64,000 nt of DNA, from contig JBGAUK010000007.1 in assembly GCA_044228695.1 (NCBI GenBank), positions 16,497-80,496 of the forward strand, read 5' to 3'. The translations under genes were made by a program, and so were the position numbers. Shown piece after piece: positions 8,023-17,427 of this stretch. The stretch is from M0108 sp044228695 (GTDB taxonomy: Bacteria > Pseudomonadota > Gammaproteobacteria > Chromatiales > Chromatiaceae). Numbering within the stretch: the stretch's first letter is position 1; each line of letters begins with the position of its first letter. The notes beneath the pieces were generated by a model. It saw only the letters and a program-made list of their open reading frames with translations. It had not been told where the DNA came from and searched no databases.

Positions 8023-9398
8023 CGGCGTCTTCCCTGCCCTGGACCCTGAATCAAGCCGTCGCCCGGGTGGGTGGCCGGCTGCTGGGTGCCGACGGAGGCT
8101 TTCGTGGCGTGGGTATCGACAGCCGCCAGGACCTGATGGGCCGTCTCTTCGTGGCCTTGTCGGGCGAGCGCCACGATGGCCATGTCTTTGCCGCCAGCGC
8201 CCGTGACCAGGGTGCCGCCGCCCTTATGGTCCAACGACCCCTGGCCATCGATCTGCCCCAGTGGCAGGTCGAGGACACCCGCCTGGCCCTCGGCCAACTG
8301 GCCGCCGCCCATCGCGATCGCTTCGCCGGCCGCGTCGTCGCCCTGACCGGCAGCAACGGCAAGACCACCACCAAGGAGATGATCGCCGCCATCCTCGGCC
8401 TGGCGGGCCGGGTGCGGGCGACACGGGGTAACCTAAACAACGACATCGGTCTGCCCCTGACCCTTCTGGAGGCGGGAGAAGAGGATTTTCTGGTTCTGGA
8501 GATGGGTGCCAACCATCCAGGGGAGATTGCTTATCTGACCGGCATCGCCCGGCCCGAGGTCGCGGCCATCACCAATGCTGGCCGCGCCCATCTGGAGGGT
8601 TTCGGCAGCCTGGCGGGGGTGGCCCGGGCCAAGGGCGAGATCGTCGCGGGTCTGCGCCAGGATGGCATCTTTATCTTTCCCGCCGATTCGCCCTGGTCAG
8701 GCTTGTGGCGCGAACTGGCCGGCGCCCGGACCTGCCTCACCTGCGGCGCGGCTGGCGCGTCGGACCTGAGTGTCGATCCGACGTCGGTGGCGACGCTTTG
8801 GGACGAGGCGGGCTTCCGCACCGCTTTTCAGGTGATGGTAACCGGCCAGGTTCTGGACCTGGAGTTGGCCCTGGCCGGCACCCACAACGTGCGCAATGCC
8901 CTGGTGGCGGTGGCGATGGTCCACGCCCTGGGGATAGCCCCCAAGGCCATCGTGGCAGGGCTGGCCGCCATGCGGCCGGTTCCGGGTCGCCTGTTTCCCC
9001 GCAGGGTCCCCGGGGGTGCACGTCTCATCGACGATAGCTACAATGCCAACCCGGACTCGGTGGAGGCGGCCATCGCCGTCCTCATGTCCCTCCCTGGACG
9101 CCATCGGCTGGTCCTGGGGGATCTGGGCGAACTGGGACCCGAGGCGCCCGAACTCCACCATCGCCTGGGTCGGGCGGCCCGGGCGGCCGGAGTAGAGTTT
9201 CTCTACACGGTTGGCACCCTGAGTGCCGAGGCGGCGGCCGGTTTTGGCTCGGGGGCCCGGCATTTTCCGGATCAGGCGGAACTCATCGCCACCCTACGCC
9301 AGGACCTGGACAGTGATGATCTGGTTCTCGTCAAGGGCTCGCGACGCGCTGCCCTGGACCGGGTCACGGATACCCTCTGCGTCCAGCCGGAGGGCTGA
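8019..9398 (+). CDS. murF: UDP-MurNAc-tripeptide:D-Ala-D-Ala ligase MurF
   Basis: MurF adds the D-Ala-D-Ala dipeptide to complete the cytoplasmic UDP-MurNAc-pentapeptide. The 459-residue protein has the Mur ligase three-domain order with an intact ATP-binding motif GSNGKTT at residues 111-117, EMGANHPGEI near residue 160 and DDSYNANPDSVEAA near residue 340. The start overlaps murE as ATGA and mraY follows 3 bases after the stop. Confidence 0.96.
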   Translation: MTASSLPWTLNQAVARVGGRLLGADGGFRGVGIDSRQDLMGRLFVALSGERHDGHVFAASARDQGAAALMVQRPLAIDLPQWQVEDTRLALGQLAAAHRDRFAGRVVALTGSNGKTTTKEMIAAILGLAGRVRATRGNLNNDIGLPLTLLEAGEEDFLVLEMGANHPGEIAYLTGIARPEVAAITNAGRAHLEGFGSLAGVARAKGEIVAGLRQDGIFIFPADSPWSGLWRELAGARTCLTCGAAGASDLSVDPTSVATLWDEAGFRTAFQVMVTGQVLDLELALAGTHNVRNALVAVAMVHALGIAPKAIVAGLAAMRPVPGRLFPRRVPGGARLIDDSYNANPDSVEAAIAVLMSLPGRHRLVLGDLGELGPEAPELHHRLGRAARAAGVEFLYTVGTLSAEAAAGFGSGARHFPDQAELIATLRQDLDSDDLVLVKGSRRAALDRVTDTLCVQPEG

Positions 9399-9401
9399 AG
9401 T

Positions 9402-10484
9402 ATGTTGCTCTACCTGATCGACTGGCTCACCCAATTCAATAGCGGCTTCGGCGTCTTCCGCTATCTGACCCTGCGCGCCATCCTGGGGGTGCTGACGGCC
9501 CTGGCCATCTCCTTTATCCTGGGCCCGGCCATGATCCGCCGTCTCCGCCAATACAAGATTGGCCAAACGGTGCGCGATGATGGCCCCCAGTCCCACCTCT
9601 GCAAGGCCGGTACCCCCACCATGGGCGGCGCCCTCATGCTGGTAGCGGTGGGGATCTCCACCCTGCTGTGGTCAAACCTGGCCAATATCTATGTCTGGGT
9701 AGTGTTGCTGGTGACCCTGGCCTTCGGCGCCATCGGCCTGGTGGATGACTACAAGAAGCTGGTGCTGCGCAACCCCCGTGGCCTGGCGGCGCGTTACAAG
9801 TATTTCTGGCAGTCGGTGGTGGGGTTGATCGCCGCCGTCTGGCTCTTCTGGATCGCCAAGACGCCGGCGGAGACGGCCCTGCTGATCCCCTATCTCAAGG
9901 ACGTCTCCCTGCAACTCGGGCCCTGGTACATCCTGCTGACTTATCTGGTCATCGTCGGGTCGAGCAACGCGGTCAATCTGACGGATGGTCTGGACGGGCT
10001 GGCGGTCATGCCGGTGGTGCTGGTGACGGGGGCCCTGGGCATTTTCGTCTATGCCTCGGGTCACGTTAAGTTCGCCGAGTATTTGCTGATACCCAGCGTT
10101 CCCGGGGTGGGCGAGGTGGTCGTCTTTTGCTCGGCGCTGGTCGGGGCTGGCCTGGGGTTTCTCTGGTTCAACACCTACCCGGCCCAGGTCTTCATGGGCG
10201 ATGTGGGGGCCCTGGCCCTGGGCGCGGCCCTCGGGGTCGTGGCCGTGGTCGTCCGGCAGGAACTGGTGCTACTCATCATGGGCGGCATTTTTGTCGCCGA
10301 GACCCTGTCCGTCATGCTCCAGGTCGCCTCCTTCAAGATGACGGGCAAGCGCATCTTTCGCATGGCGCCCCTGCACCACCACTTCGAACTCAAGGGCTGG
10401 CCGGAGCCACGGGTCATCGTGCGCTTCTGGATCCTTAGCGTCATCCTGGTCCTGGTGGGGCTCGCGAGCCTCAAGATCCGCTGA
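9402..10484 (+). CDS. mraY: Phospho-MurNAc-pentapeptide translocase MraY
   Basis: An integral membrane enzyme that transfers phospho-MurNAc-pentapeptide to undecaprenyl phosphate, giving lipid I. The 360-residue length is exactly that of the family. About ten membrane helices and the signature blocks are visible: LVDDYKK, NLTDGLDGLA, FMGDVGALALG and the PLHHHFE histidine motif near residue 325. It lies between murF (3-base gap) and murD (1-base TGATG overlap). Confidence 0.97.
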   Translation: MLLYLIDWLTQFNSGFGVFRYLTLRAILGVLTALAISFILGPAMIRRLRQYKIGQTVRDDGPQSHLCKAGTPTMGGALMLVAVGISTLLWSNLANIYVWVVLLVTLAFGAIGLVDDYKKLVLRNPRGLAARYKYFWQSVVGLIAAVWLFWIAKTPAETALLIPYLKDVSLQLGPWYILLTYLVIVGSSNAVNLTDGLDGLAVMPVVLVTGALGIFVYASGHVKFAEYLLIPSVPGVGEVVVFCSALVGAGLGFLWFNTYPAQVFMGDVGALALGAALGVVAVVVRQELVLLIMGGIFVAETLSVMLQVASFKMTGKRIFRMAPLHHHFELKGWPEPRVIVRFWILSVILVLVGLASLKIR

Positions 10485-11869
10485 TGAAAAGCTTCCTCCA
10501 CCCCCAAGGCGACTCCCAGGGACCCCCGACCCACCCCAAGACCCTGGTCCTGGGGCTCGGCAAGACGGGCCTGTCCTGCGCCCGCTATCTCCGGGCCCAG
10601 GGCGTGCCCGTGGCGGTGACCGACACCCGGTCCAAGCCCCCCGGGCTGGAGGCGGCGCGAGAGGAAATGCCGGACCTGCCGCTCTTCCTGGGCGACTTCG
10701 ATGCGGCGGCCCTGGCGGCGGCTGAACGCCTGGTCATCAGTCCGGGCATTCCCGTGAGCGACCAACGCCTGGCGGTAGCCCTGGGGCGCGGTTTGGAGGT
10801 GGTGGGCGACATCGAGCTCTTTGCCCGCGCCGCCCAGGCCACCATCGTCGCCATCACCGGCTCCAACGGCAAGAGCACGGTCACGACCCTGGTCGGTGAG
10901 ATGGCGCGGGCGAGTGGGCTGAGGACGGCGGTGGGTGGCAACCTGGGGGAGCCCGCCTTGGATCTGCTTGATCCCCGGGTCGAGCTGTACGTCCTGGAAC
11001 TCTCCAGCTTCCAGCTGGAGACGACCTGGTCCTTGCGACCGCGGGTGGCTACGGTCCTGAACATCTCCGCCGATCACCTGGATCGCTATCCGAGTCTGGA
11101 GGCCTACGCGGCCACCAAGGCCAGTCTCTTACGTGGCGCCGAGGTGGCTCTGCTCAATCGCGATGACCCCATGGTCGCGGCCATGGCGGGGTTGGCCGGG
11201 CGGGATATCGGCTTTAGCCTGGGTGTACCCCGGTCGGAAGCTGATTTTGGCCTGCTGGAGCGCGAGGGCACGACCTGGCTAGCGCGGGGCGACCAGCCCC
11301 TGATGCGGACGGACGAAATGTCCCTGGCTGGCGGCCACAATCTGGCCAATGCCCTGGCGGCCCTGGCCCTCGCCGAGGTGGCTGGCCTGCCGCTGGCGCC
11401 CTGCCTGGGGGCGCTGCGGGCCTTCCAGGGCCTGGCCCATCGGACCGTGCTGGTGGCGGAGTGCCGGGGCGTGCGCTGGTTCGACGATTCCAAAGGCACC
11501 AATCCGGGGGCCACGGTGGCGGCCCTGCGGGGCCTGATCGACCCGGCCGGGCCGGGCCGGGCCGTGCTCATCGCCGGTGGCGACGGCAAGGGTGCCGACT
11601 TTGGCGAGCTGGCAGAGACGATCGGGCACACCGCCCGGGCCGTTATCCTGATCGGCCGCGACGGTCCCCGGATCGAGGGCGCCATCGCGGGCCGGGTCCC
11701 CACCCAACTGGCTCGGGATATGGAAGAGGCGGTGCGGCTGGCGGCATTGGTCGCACTGCCCGGCGACTCGGTATTGTTGTCACCGGCCTGCGCCAGTTTC
11801 GATATGTTCGACAATTACGAACATCGCGGCCGGGTCTTCGTGGCGGCGGTGAAGGGGCTCGGGGTATGA
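10484..11869 (+). CDS. murD: UDP-MurNAc-L-Ala:D-Glu ligase MurD
   Basis: MurD adds D-glutamate to UDP-MurNAc-L-Ala. The 461-residue protein has an N-terminal Rossmann-like domain (LVLGLGKTGLSCARYL), the ATP motif GSNGKST at residues 126-132 and the late DDSKGTNPGATVAAL motif near residue 332. About 15 extra Pro/Gln-rich residues precede the domain. It overlaps mraY by 1 base and ftsW by 4. Confidence 0.96.
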   Translation: MKSFLHPQGDSQGPPTHPKTLVLGLGKTGLSCARYLRAQGVPVAVTDTRSKPPGLEAAREEMPDLPLFLGDFDAAALAAAERLVISPGIPVSDQRLAVALGRGLEVVGDIELFARAAQATIVAITGSNGKSTVTTLVGEMARASGLRTAVGGNLGEPALDLLDPRVELYVLELSSFQLETTWSLRPRVATVLNISADHLDRYPSLEAYAATKASLLRGAEVALLNRDDPMVAAMAGLAGRDIGFSLGVPRSEADFGLLEREGTTWLARGDQPLMRTDEMSLAGGHNLANALAALALAEVAGLPLAPCLGALRAFQGLAHRTVLVAECRGVRWFDDSKGTNPGATVAALRGLIDPAGPGRAVLIAGGDGKGADFGELAETIGHTARAVILIGRDGPRIEGAIAGRVPTQLARDMEEAVRLAALVALPGDSVLLSPACASFDMFDNYEHRGRVFVAAVKGLGV

Positions 11870-13068
11870 GCGAGGCCTTAGAAAACGGCAAGCCCCTGTC
11901 CCGCCGGCAACAGGCGCCACGCCTGCCCGAGATGGATTGGACCCTGCTGATCGCCGCGGCGGCCCTGATCGGGTTAGGCTTCGTCATGGTGGCCTCGGCC
12001 TCCATGCCCATCGCCGATCGCCAGTTCCATGATCCCTTCCACTTCATCTGGCGCCATGCGGCGGCACTGGCATTGGCCCTGGCGGCCGCCCTGGGGGTCC
12101 TGGCGGTGCCCATCCGCTTTTGGGAGCGACACGGGACCCTGCTTTTTTTCCTGGGCATCCTCTTGCTGGTGATGGTGCTAATCCCTGGCCTGGGACGCAA
12201 CGTCAATGGTGCCACCCGCTGGATACCCCTGGGTCCCTTCAATCTCCAAAGCTCCGAGTTCATGAAGTTCTTCGCCGTCATCTTCATCGCCGGCTACCTG
12301 GTGCGACGGCGCGAGGAGGTCGAAACCCGTTTTATGGGCTTTGTCAAACCCATGGTACTGATCGCCATCGCCGCCACCCTCATCATGGCGGAGCCCGACT
12401 TTGGCACCACGGTGGTGCTGATGGCTACCGTCATGGCCATGCTCTTTCTGGGGGGGGTCAATATCGCCTACTTTGGCGCCCTGGTCGGCCTCGTGGTCCT
12501 GGCGGGGGTGGCCCTGGTGATCACCTCTCCCTACCGGATGCAGCGGGTCATCTCTTATCGGGATCCCTGGGCGGATCCCTTCGATACTGGCTTCCAGTTA
12601 AGTCAGGCCCTGATCGCCTTCGGGCGGGGGGAATGGGCCGGGGTTGGGCTGGGGAACGGCATCCAAAAACAGTTTTATCTCCCCGAGGCACACACCGACT
12701 TCATCATAGCCGTCGTCGGCGAGGAGTTGGGGCTGGCGGGGGTGCTGCTGGTCCTGGTCGCCTTTGGCTTTATCGTCTGGCGCGCCTTTCTCATCGGCTT
12801 TCGCGCCCGGCGGGCGGGACGGCATTTCGAGGCCTATCTGGCCCAGGGTTTTGGTTTGGGCCTGGGTCTCCAGGGGCTTATCAATATTGGGGTCAATGTC
12901 GGCCTGTTGCCGACCAAGGGCCTGACCCTGCCCTTTATGAGCTATGGCAGCAACAGCCTCATCGTCGCCAGCATGATCATCGCCGTGCTGTTACGCATCG
13001 ACATGGAAGCCAAGCGTGACCCAAGTTCAGAACCAATCGTGGGTAGGGTGTCATGGGTGCGTGCCTAG
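11866..13068 (+). CDS. ftsW: Septal peptidoglycan polymerase FtsW
   Basis: A SEDS-family glycosyltransferase that polymerises lipid II at the septum together with FtsI. It has 400 residues, a ~30-residue cytoplasmic N-terminus and about ten membrane helices. The LPTKGLTLPFMSYGSNS segment near residues 345-361 is the conserved C-terminal SEDS block. The start is ATG 11866, overlapping the murD stop as ATGA. The open frame continues upstream only as a shadow of murD. Confidence 0.96.
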   Translation: MSEALENGKPLSRRQQAPRLPEMDWTLLIAAAALIGLGFVMVASASMPIADRQFHDPFHFIWRHAAALALALAAALGVLAVPIRFWERHGTLLFFLGILLLVMVLIPGLGRNVNGATRWIPLGPFNLQSSEFMKFFAVIFIAGYLVRRREEVETRFMGFVKPMVLIAIAATLIMAEPDFGTTVVLMATVMAMLFLGGVNIAYFGALVGLVVLAGVALVITSPYRMQRVISYRDPWADPFDTGFQLSQALIAFGRGEWAGVGLGNGIQKQFYLPEAHTDFIIAVVGEELGLAGVLLVLVAFGFIVWRAFLIGFRARRAGRHFEAYLAQGFGLGLGLQGLINIGVNVGLLPTKGLTLPFMSYGSNSLIVASMIIAVLLRIDMEAKRDPSSEPIVGRVSWVRA

Positions 13069-14132
13069 CCGTCATGGCCGGCGGGACCGGCGGTCATGTC
13101 TTTCCGGCCCTGGCGGTTGCCGAGCTGTTGCGGGACCAGGGACAGGAGGTCTTCTGGATGGGGACCCGCCAGAAGATGGAGGCGCGGTTGGTGCCCGAGC
13201 ATGGCTTTGAGATCGAGTGGATCGGCATCGAGGGCCTACGGGGCAAGGGTGGGCTCGCGTTACTGTCGGCCCCTTGGCAGCTGACGGTGGCCATGTCCCA
13301 GGCGGCCAGTATCCTGCGTCGCCGGCGTCCGAACCTGGTGCTGGGCATGGGGGGATTCGCCTCGGGCCCAGGCGGTCTCGTGGCCCGCATGCTGGGTATT
13401 CCCCTGGTTATCCATGAACAAAATCAAGTGCCGGGACTTACCAACCAGTGGCTGTCCCGGATTGCCCGCCGCGTCTTCCAGGCCTTTCCCAACAGCTTTC
13501 CCGCGAGTCGTGGGGCCGAGACCTGCGGCAACCCGGTGCGCCCCGAGATTAGCGCCCTGGCTGCCCCGGCAGAACGTCTGGGCCCGCGCCAGGGCAGGAC
13601 ACGTCTGCTGGTGGTCGGGGGCTCCCTGGGTGCCCAGGCCCTGAACGAGCAGGTCGCCGCCGCCGTGGCGCTCATGCCGCTAGATGCCCGCCCCCTGATT
13701 CGCCACCAGGCCGGTGAACGGACCCTGGAAGTCGCTCGCCAGGCTTACGCCAGCGCCAGGGTCGAGGCCGAGGTGACGCCTTTTATCAGGGACATGGCGG
13801 AGGCCTATGGCTGGGCGGATCTGGTAATATGTCGCGCCGGCGCCCTGACGGTGTCGGAACTGGCCGCCGCGGGGCTGGGCGCGATTCTGGTCCCCTACCC
13901 CTCGGCGGTAGATGATCATCAGACCGCTAACGCCGCCTACCTGGCGGACCCTGGCGGGGCAGAGATTCTGCCCCAATCCCAATTAAACGCCGCGAGACTA
14001 GGCGCCATTCTGACCCGGTTACTCGGTGACCGCGCCCGTCTCCTGGCCATGGCCGAGGCGGCCCGCGCCCGGGCCATGCCGGATGCCGCGAGACATATCG
14101 CCGCTGCTTGCCTCGCCGAGGTTGCCCCATGA
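13053..14132 (+). CDS. murG: UDP-GlcNAc transferase MurG (lipid II synthase)
   Basis: MurG adds GlcNAc to lipid I at the inner face of the cytoplasmic membrane. The 359-residue GT28 protein begins with the glycine loop MAGGTGGHVFPALAVA (residues 8-23). HEQNQVPGLTN near residue 125 and the C-terminal sugar-nucleotide site (VICRAGALTVSELAAAGLGA) follow. It overlaps ftsW by 16 bases and murC by 4 bases. Confidence 0.97.
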   Translation: MGACLAVMAGGTGGHVFPALAVAELLRDQGQEVFWMGTRQKMEARLVPEHGFEIEWIGIEGLRGKGGLALLSAPWQLTVAMSQAASILRRRRPNLVLGMGGFASGPGGLVARMLGIPLVIHEQNQVPGLTNQWLSRIARRVFQAFPNSFPASRGAETCGNPVRPEISALAAPAERLGPRQGRTRLLVVGGSLGAQALNEQVAAAVALMPLDARPLIRHQAGERTLEVARQAYASARVEAEVTPFIRDMAEAYGWADLVICRAGALTVSELAAAGLGAILVPYPSAVDDHQTANAAYLADPGGAEILPQSQLNAARLGAILTRLLGDRARLLAMAEAARARAMPDAARHIAAACLAEVAP

Positions 14133-15580
14133 ATAACCCCTCCCTTCTCTTGCCTGGGCATCATGCCGGTCGCATGGGCCGTATTCGCCGCCTGCACTTC
14201 ATCGGTATCGGCGGCGCGGGCATGAGCGGTATCGCCGAAATCATGCTGGACCTGGGCTACGAGGTATCCGGCTCCGACAAGCGTGCCAACGCGGCGACCC
14301 ACCGGCTAGAGAAGCTGGGCGCCCGTGTCTTCATCGGCCATGCAGCGGAACAGATCCAGGGTGTGGATGCCGTCGTCGTTTCCAGCGCCATCGACGAAGC
14401 CAACCCCGAGATCATCGCCGCGCGCGCGGTCCGCGCGCCCCTGGTGCGGCGCGCCGAGATGCTGGCGGAACTCATGCGCTTTTACTATGGCGTGGCGGTC
14501 GCCGGTACCCACGGCAAGACCACCACCACCAGTCTGGTGGCGAGCGTCCTGGCGGAGGGTGGCCTTGACCCCACCTTTATTATCGGTGGCCTCTTGAACA
14601 GCGCTGGAGCCAACGCCCGGCTTGGCAGCCACCACTACCTGGTGGCGGAGGCCGACGAGAGCGATGCCTCCTTCCTCTATTTGCAGCCCATGCTGTCGGT
14701 CATCACCAACATCGACGCCGACCACATGGTGACCTATGGCAACGACTTTGGCCGGCTGCGCAATACCTTCATGGAATTTCTGCACCATCTGCCCTTCTAC
14801 GGGCTGGCGGTGCTCTGTATCGATGACAAGGAGGTGCGCGACCTGGTACCCGAGGTCCCGCGTCCCGTGCGGACCTATGGCACCCGGGCGGAGGCGGACG
14901 TGCGGGCCGATCAGGTCCGCCAGGAAGGGTTGCGGATGTTCTTCGAGGTCCAGCATGCGGGCGGCCGTTTCCCGGTAGAACTCAACCTTCCTGGTCGACA
15001 CAATGTCCTTAATGCCCTGGCGGCGATCGCCGTGGGTCTGGAGCTAGGAGTGCCGGTGGAGGCCATCCGCCGGGCCCTGTCGGGATTCCAGGGCATCGGC
15101 CGGCGCTTCGTGGTGAGCCAGGTCCAGGATGCCGCGGGTCGCGGCTTGATCCTCATCGACGACTATGGCCATCACCCCCGCGAGGTGGCGGCGACCCTGG
15201 AGGCGGCGCGGCAGGGCTGGCCCGGCCGGCGGCTGGTGTTGGTCTTCCAGCCCCACCGTTACAGCCGCACCCAGGAGCAGTTCGATGACTTTGTTCAGGT
15301 CCTTTCCGGCGTGGACCGCCTGGTGCTCTGCGAGGTCTATCCCGCCGGGGAGGCGCCCATCCCCGGGGCCGATGGCCGCGCCCTCAGTCGCGCGATTCGC
15401 GCCCGTGCACAGGTCGATCCCGTCTTTTGCCAGCAGCTTGACGAGGTGCCGGCGGTACTGGGCCATCTCCTGGAGGACGGTGACCTGGTGTTGCTCTCCG
15501 GGGCGGGGGACATTGGCGGGCTGGCCGCGCGCCTGCCCGGGATGCTGCGGCGGGGAGATGGGGACGATGGCCGGGATTAG
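14129..15580 (+). CDS. murC: UDP-MurNAc:L-Ala ligase MurC
   Basis: MurC adds L-alanine to UDP-MurNAc, the first step of the stem peptide. It has 483 residues with N-terminal HFIGIGGAGMSGIAEI, ATP motif G126-T-H-G-K-T-T132, EADESDASFL and IDDYGHHPREVAATL. ATG 14129, overlapping the murG stop as ATGA, is preferred. The frame is open 21 bases further upstream inside murG. Confidence 0.96.
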   Translation: MNNPSLLLPGHHAGRMGRIRRLHFIGIGGAGMSGIAEIMLDLGYEVSGSDKRANAATHRLEKLGARVFIGHAAEQIQGVDAVVVSSAIDEANPEIIAARAVRAPLVRRAEMLAELMRFYYGVAVAGTHGKTTTTSLVASVLAEGGLDPTFIIGGLLNSAGANARLGSHHYLVAEADESDASFLYLQPMLSVITNIDADHMVTYGNDFGRLRNTFMEFLHHLPFYGLAVLCIDDKEVRDLVPEVPRPVRTYGTRAEADVRADQVRQEGLRMFFEVQHAGGRFPVELNLPGRHNVLNALAAIAVGLELGVPVEAIRRALSGFQGIGRRFVVSQVQDAAGRGLILIDDYGHHPREVAATLEAARQGWPGRRLVLVFQPHRYSRTQEQFDDFVQVLSGVDRLVLCEVYPAGEAPIPGADGRALSRAIRARAQVDPVFCQQLDEVPAVLGHLLEDGDLVLLSGAGDIGGLAARLPGMLRRGDGDDGRD

Positions 15581-15616
15581 GGCGCGGGACCCCGCGCTTG
15601 CCGGGGGGCGCGGCCG

Positions 15617-16513
15617 ATGATTGGCGCCACTTCCCCCCCCCGCGGCGAGCTCCGCCTGGACGAGCCTTTGGCGCGCCATACCAGTTGGCGGGTGGGCGGA
15701 CCGGCCAAGCGTTTCTATCGCCCGGCGGACGCGGCGGATCTGGTCGTCTTTTTGGGCACCCTGGATGCCGAGGAGCCGCTCCTTTGGCTGGGTTTGGGGA
15801 GCAACCTCCTAGTCAGTGACGAGGGCTTTGCCGGCACGGTCATCCAGACGCAGGGCCGCTTAAGCGCCCTGGAGCGGCTGGGCGACCTGGGGCTGAGGGC
15901 GGAATGTGGTGTCTCCTGTGCCAGCGCCGCGCGCTTCGCCGCCCGCGCGGGCCTGGCCGGGATCGAGTTCCTGGCCGGCATCCCGGGCACTCTGGGCGGG
16001 GCCCTGGCCCTGAATGCAGGGGCCCACGGCGGCGAGACGTGGGAGCGGGTGAGCAAGGTCATGACGGTGGACCGCGCGGGTCGGGTCCGGGAGCGACTCC
16101 CCGCGGACTTCCGGGTTGACTATCGCCAGGTCGAGGGGCCTAGGGAGGAGTGGTTTCTCGCTGTTGAACTAGCCCTGGAGGCAGGCGAGCCCGCGGCCTG
16201 CCAGGCCCGTATTCGTGACCTCCTGGAGCGACGCAACCAGTCCCAACCCATCGGCCAGCCGAGTTGCGGGTCGGTCTTTCGCAATCCGCCCGGGGATTAT
16301 GCCGCGCGCCTGATCGAAGCCGCGGGTCTGAAGGGTGAGTGCGAGGGCGGTGCCCAGGTATCGACCCGGCACGCGAATTTCATCATCAACACCGGCGGCG
16401 CCAGTGCCCATGACATCCTGCGGCTGATCGAGCGGGTGCGGGCGCGGGTGGCTAGCCAAAGCGGTGTGACGCTGCGGACCGAGGTCCATTTCATTGGAGG
16501 AGAGACGGCATGA
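15617..16513 (+). CDS. murB: UDP-N-acetylenolpyruvoylglucosamine reductase MurB
   Basis: The FAD enzyme reduces UDP-GlcNAc-enolpyruvate with NADPH to UDP-MurNAc. The 298-residue protein shows the FAD-binding domain (HTSWRVGGPAKRF, GLGSNLLVSDEGF, GIPGTLGGALALNAGAHGGE) and the catalytic SCGSVFRNPPGDYAARLIE block near residue 215. It starts 36 bases after murC, one of the few gaps inside this part of the cluster. Its end overlaps ddl by 4 bases. Confidence 0.95.
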   Translation: MIGATSPPRGELRLDEPLARHTSWRVGGPAKRFYRPADAADLVVFLGTLDAEEPLLWLGLGSNLLVSDEGFAGTVIQTQGRLSALERLGDLGLRAECGVSCASAARFAARAGLAGIEFLAGIPGTLGGALALNAGAHGGETWERVSKVMTVDRAGRVRERLPADFRVDYRQVEGPREEWFLAVELALEAGEPAACQARIRDLLERRNQSQPIGQPSCGSVFRNPPGDYAARLIEAAGLKGECEGGAQVSTRHANFIINTGGASAHDILRLIERVRARVASQSGVTLRTEVHFIGGETA

Positions 16514-17427
16514 ATCCGGACGTGGCTCATTTCGGCAAGGTGGCCTTGCTCCTGGGAGGCACCTCGGCGGAGCGCGAGATCTCACTCAGGAGCGGCCAGG
16601 CCGTGCTCGCCGCCCTGGGGCGCCGGGGGGTGGAGGTGGAGCCCATTGACCCGGATGCTAGCGTCCTCGAGCGGCTGCGGCTGGGGGGTTACGACCGCGT
16701 CTTCATCATGCTCCACGGCCGGGGTGGCGAGGATGGTCAAATTCAGGGAGCCCTGGAGACCCTGGGCCTGCCTTACACGGGTTCGGGCGTCCTGGGCTCG
16801 GCACTGGGCATGGACAAATATCGCTGCAAGCTGGCCTGGCAGGGCGCGGGCCTGCCCACGGCGGACTTCGTACCGCTCCGGGTGGACGGTGACCTGCCGC
16901 GCGCGGCGGGCCTGGGCTTTCCCCTCATGATCAAACCGGCCCACGAGGGCTCCAGTATTGGCATGGCGCGGGTGGAGGACGAGGAGCAACTGGCCTCTGC
17001 CTGGGGCGAGGCGGGGCGTTACGACCGCCTGGTGATCGCCGAGCGTTGGATCTCCGGCCCCGAATTTACCTGCGCCATTCTCGGCGATGAGGCCTTGCCC
17101 ATGATCCGGCTGGAGACGCCCCGCGCCTTCTACGACTATCAGGCTAAATATTTCGCCGATGACACCCGCTACCTCTGTCCCTGCGGACTGTCCCCGGAGC
17201 AGGAGAAGCGATTACAAGCCCTGGCCCTCTCGGCCTTCGAGACCGTCGGCGCCAGAGGCTGGGGTAGGGTAGACCTGATGTTGGATGGGGAGGGAGTACC
17301 CAATCTGTTGGAGATCAACACGGTGCCAGGCATGACCGATCATAGCCTGGTGCCCATGGCGGCCAAGGCCCGAGGGATCGGCTTTGATGAACTGGTCTGG
17401 CGCATCCTGGAGACGAGCCTTGAATAG
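16510..17427 (+). CDS. ddl: D-alanine--D-alanine ligase
   Basis: This ATP-grasp enzyme joins two D-alanines for MurF. The 305-residue length is normal for the DdlB type. Visible motifs are LLGGTSAEREISLRSG (ligand loop), HGRGGEDGQIQGALE, KPAHEGSSIGM in the ATP-grasp fold, and VDLMLDGEGVPNLLEINTVP with the metal-binding Glu and Asn. The start overlaps murB as ATGA. ftsQ begins inside its 3' end. Confidence 0.96.
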   Translation: MNPDVAHFGKVALLLGGTSAEREISLRSGQAVLAALGRRGVEVEPIDPDASVLERLRLGGYDRVFIMLHGRGGEDGQIQGALETLGLPYTGSGVLGSALGMDKYRCKLAWQGAGLPTADFVPLRVDGDLPRAAGLGFPLMIKPAHEGSSIGMARVEDEEQLASAWGEAGRYDRLVIAERWISGPEFTCAILGDEALPMIRLETPRAFYDYQAKYFADDTRYLCPCGLSPEQEKRLQALALSAFETVGARGWGRVDLMLDGEGVPNLLEINTVPGMTDHSLVPMAAKARGIGFDELVWRILETSLE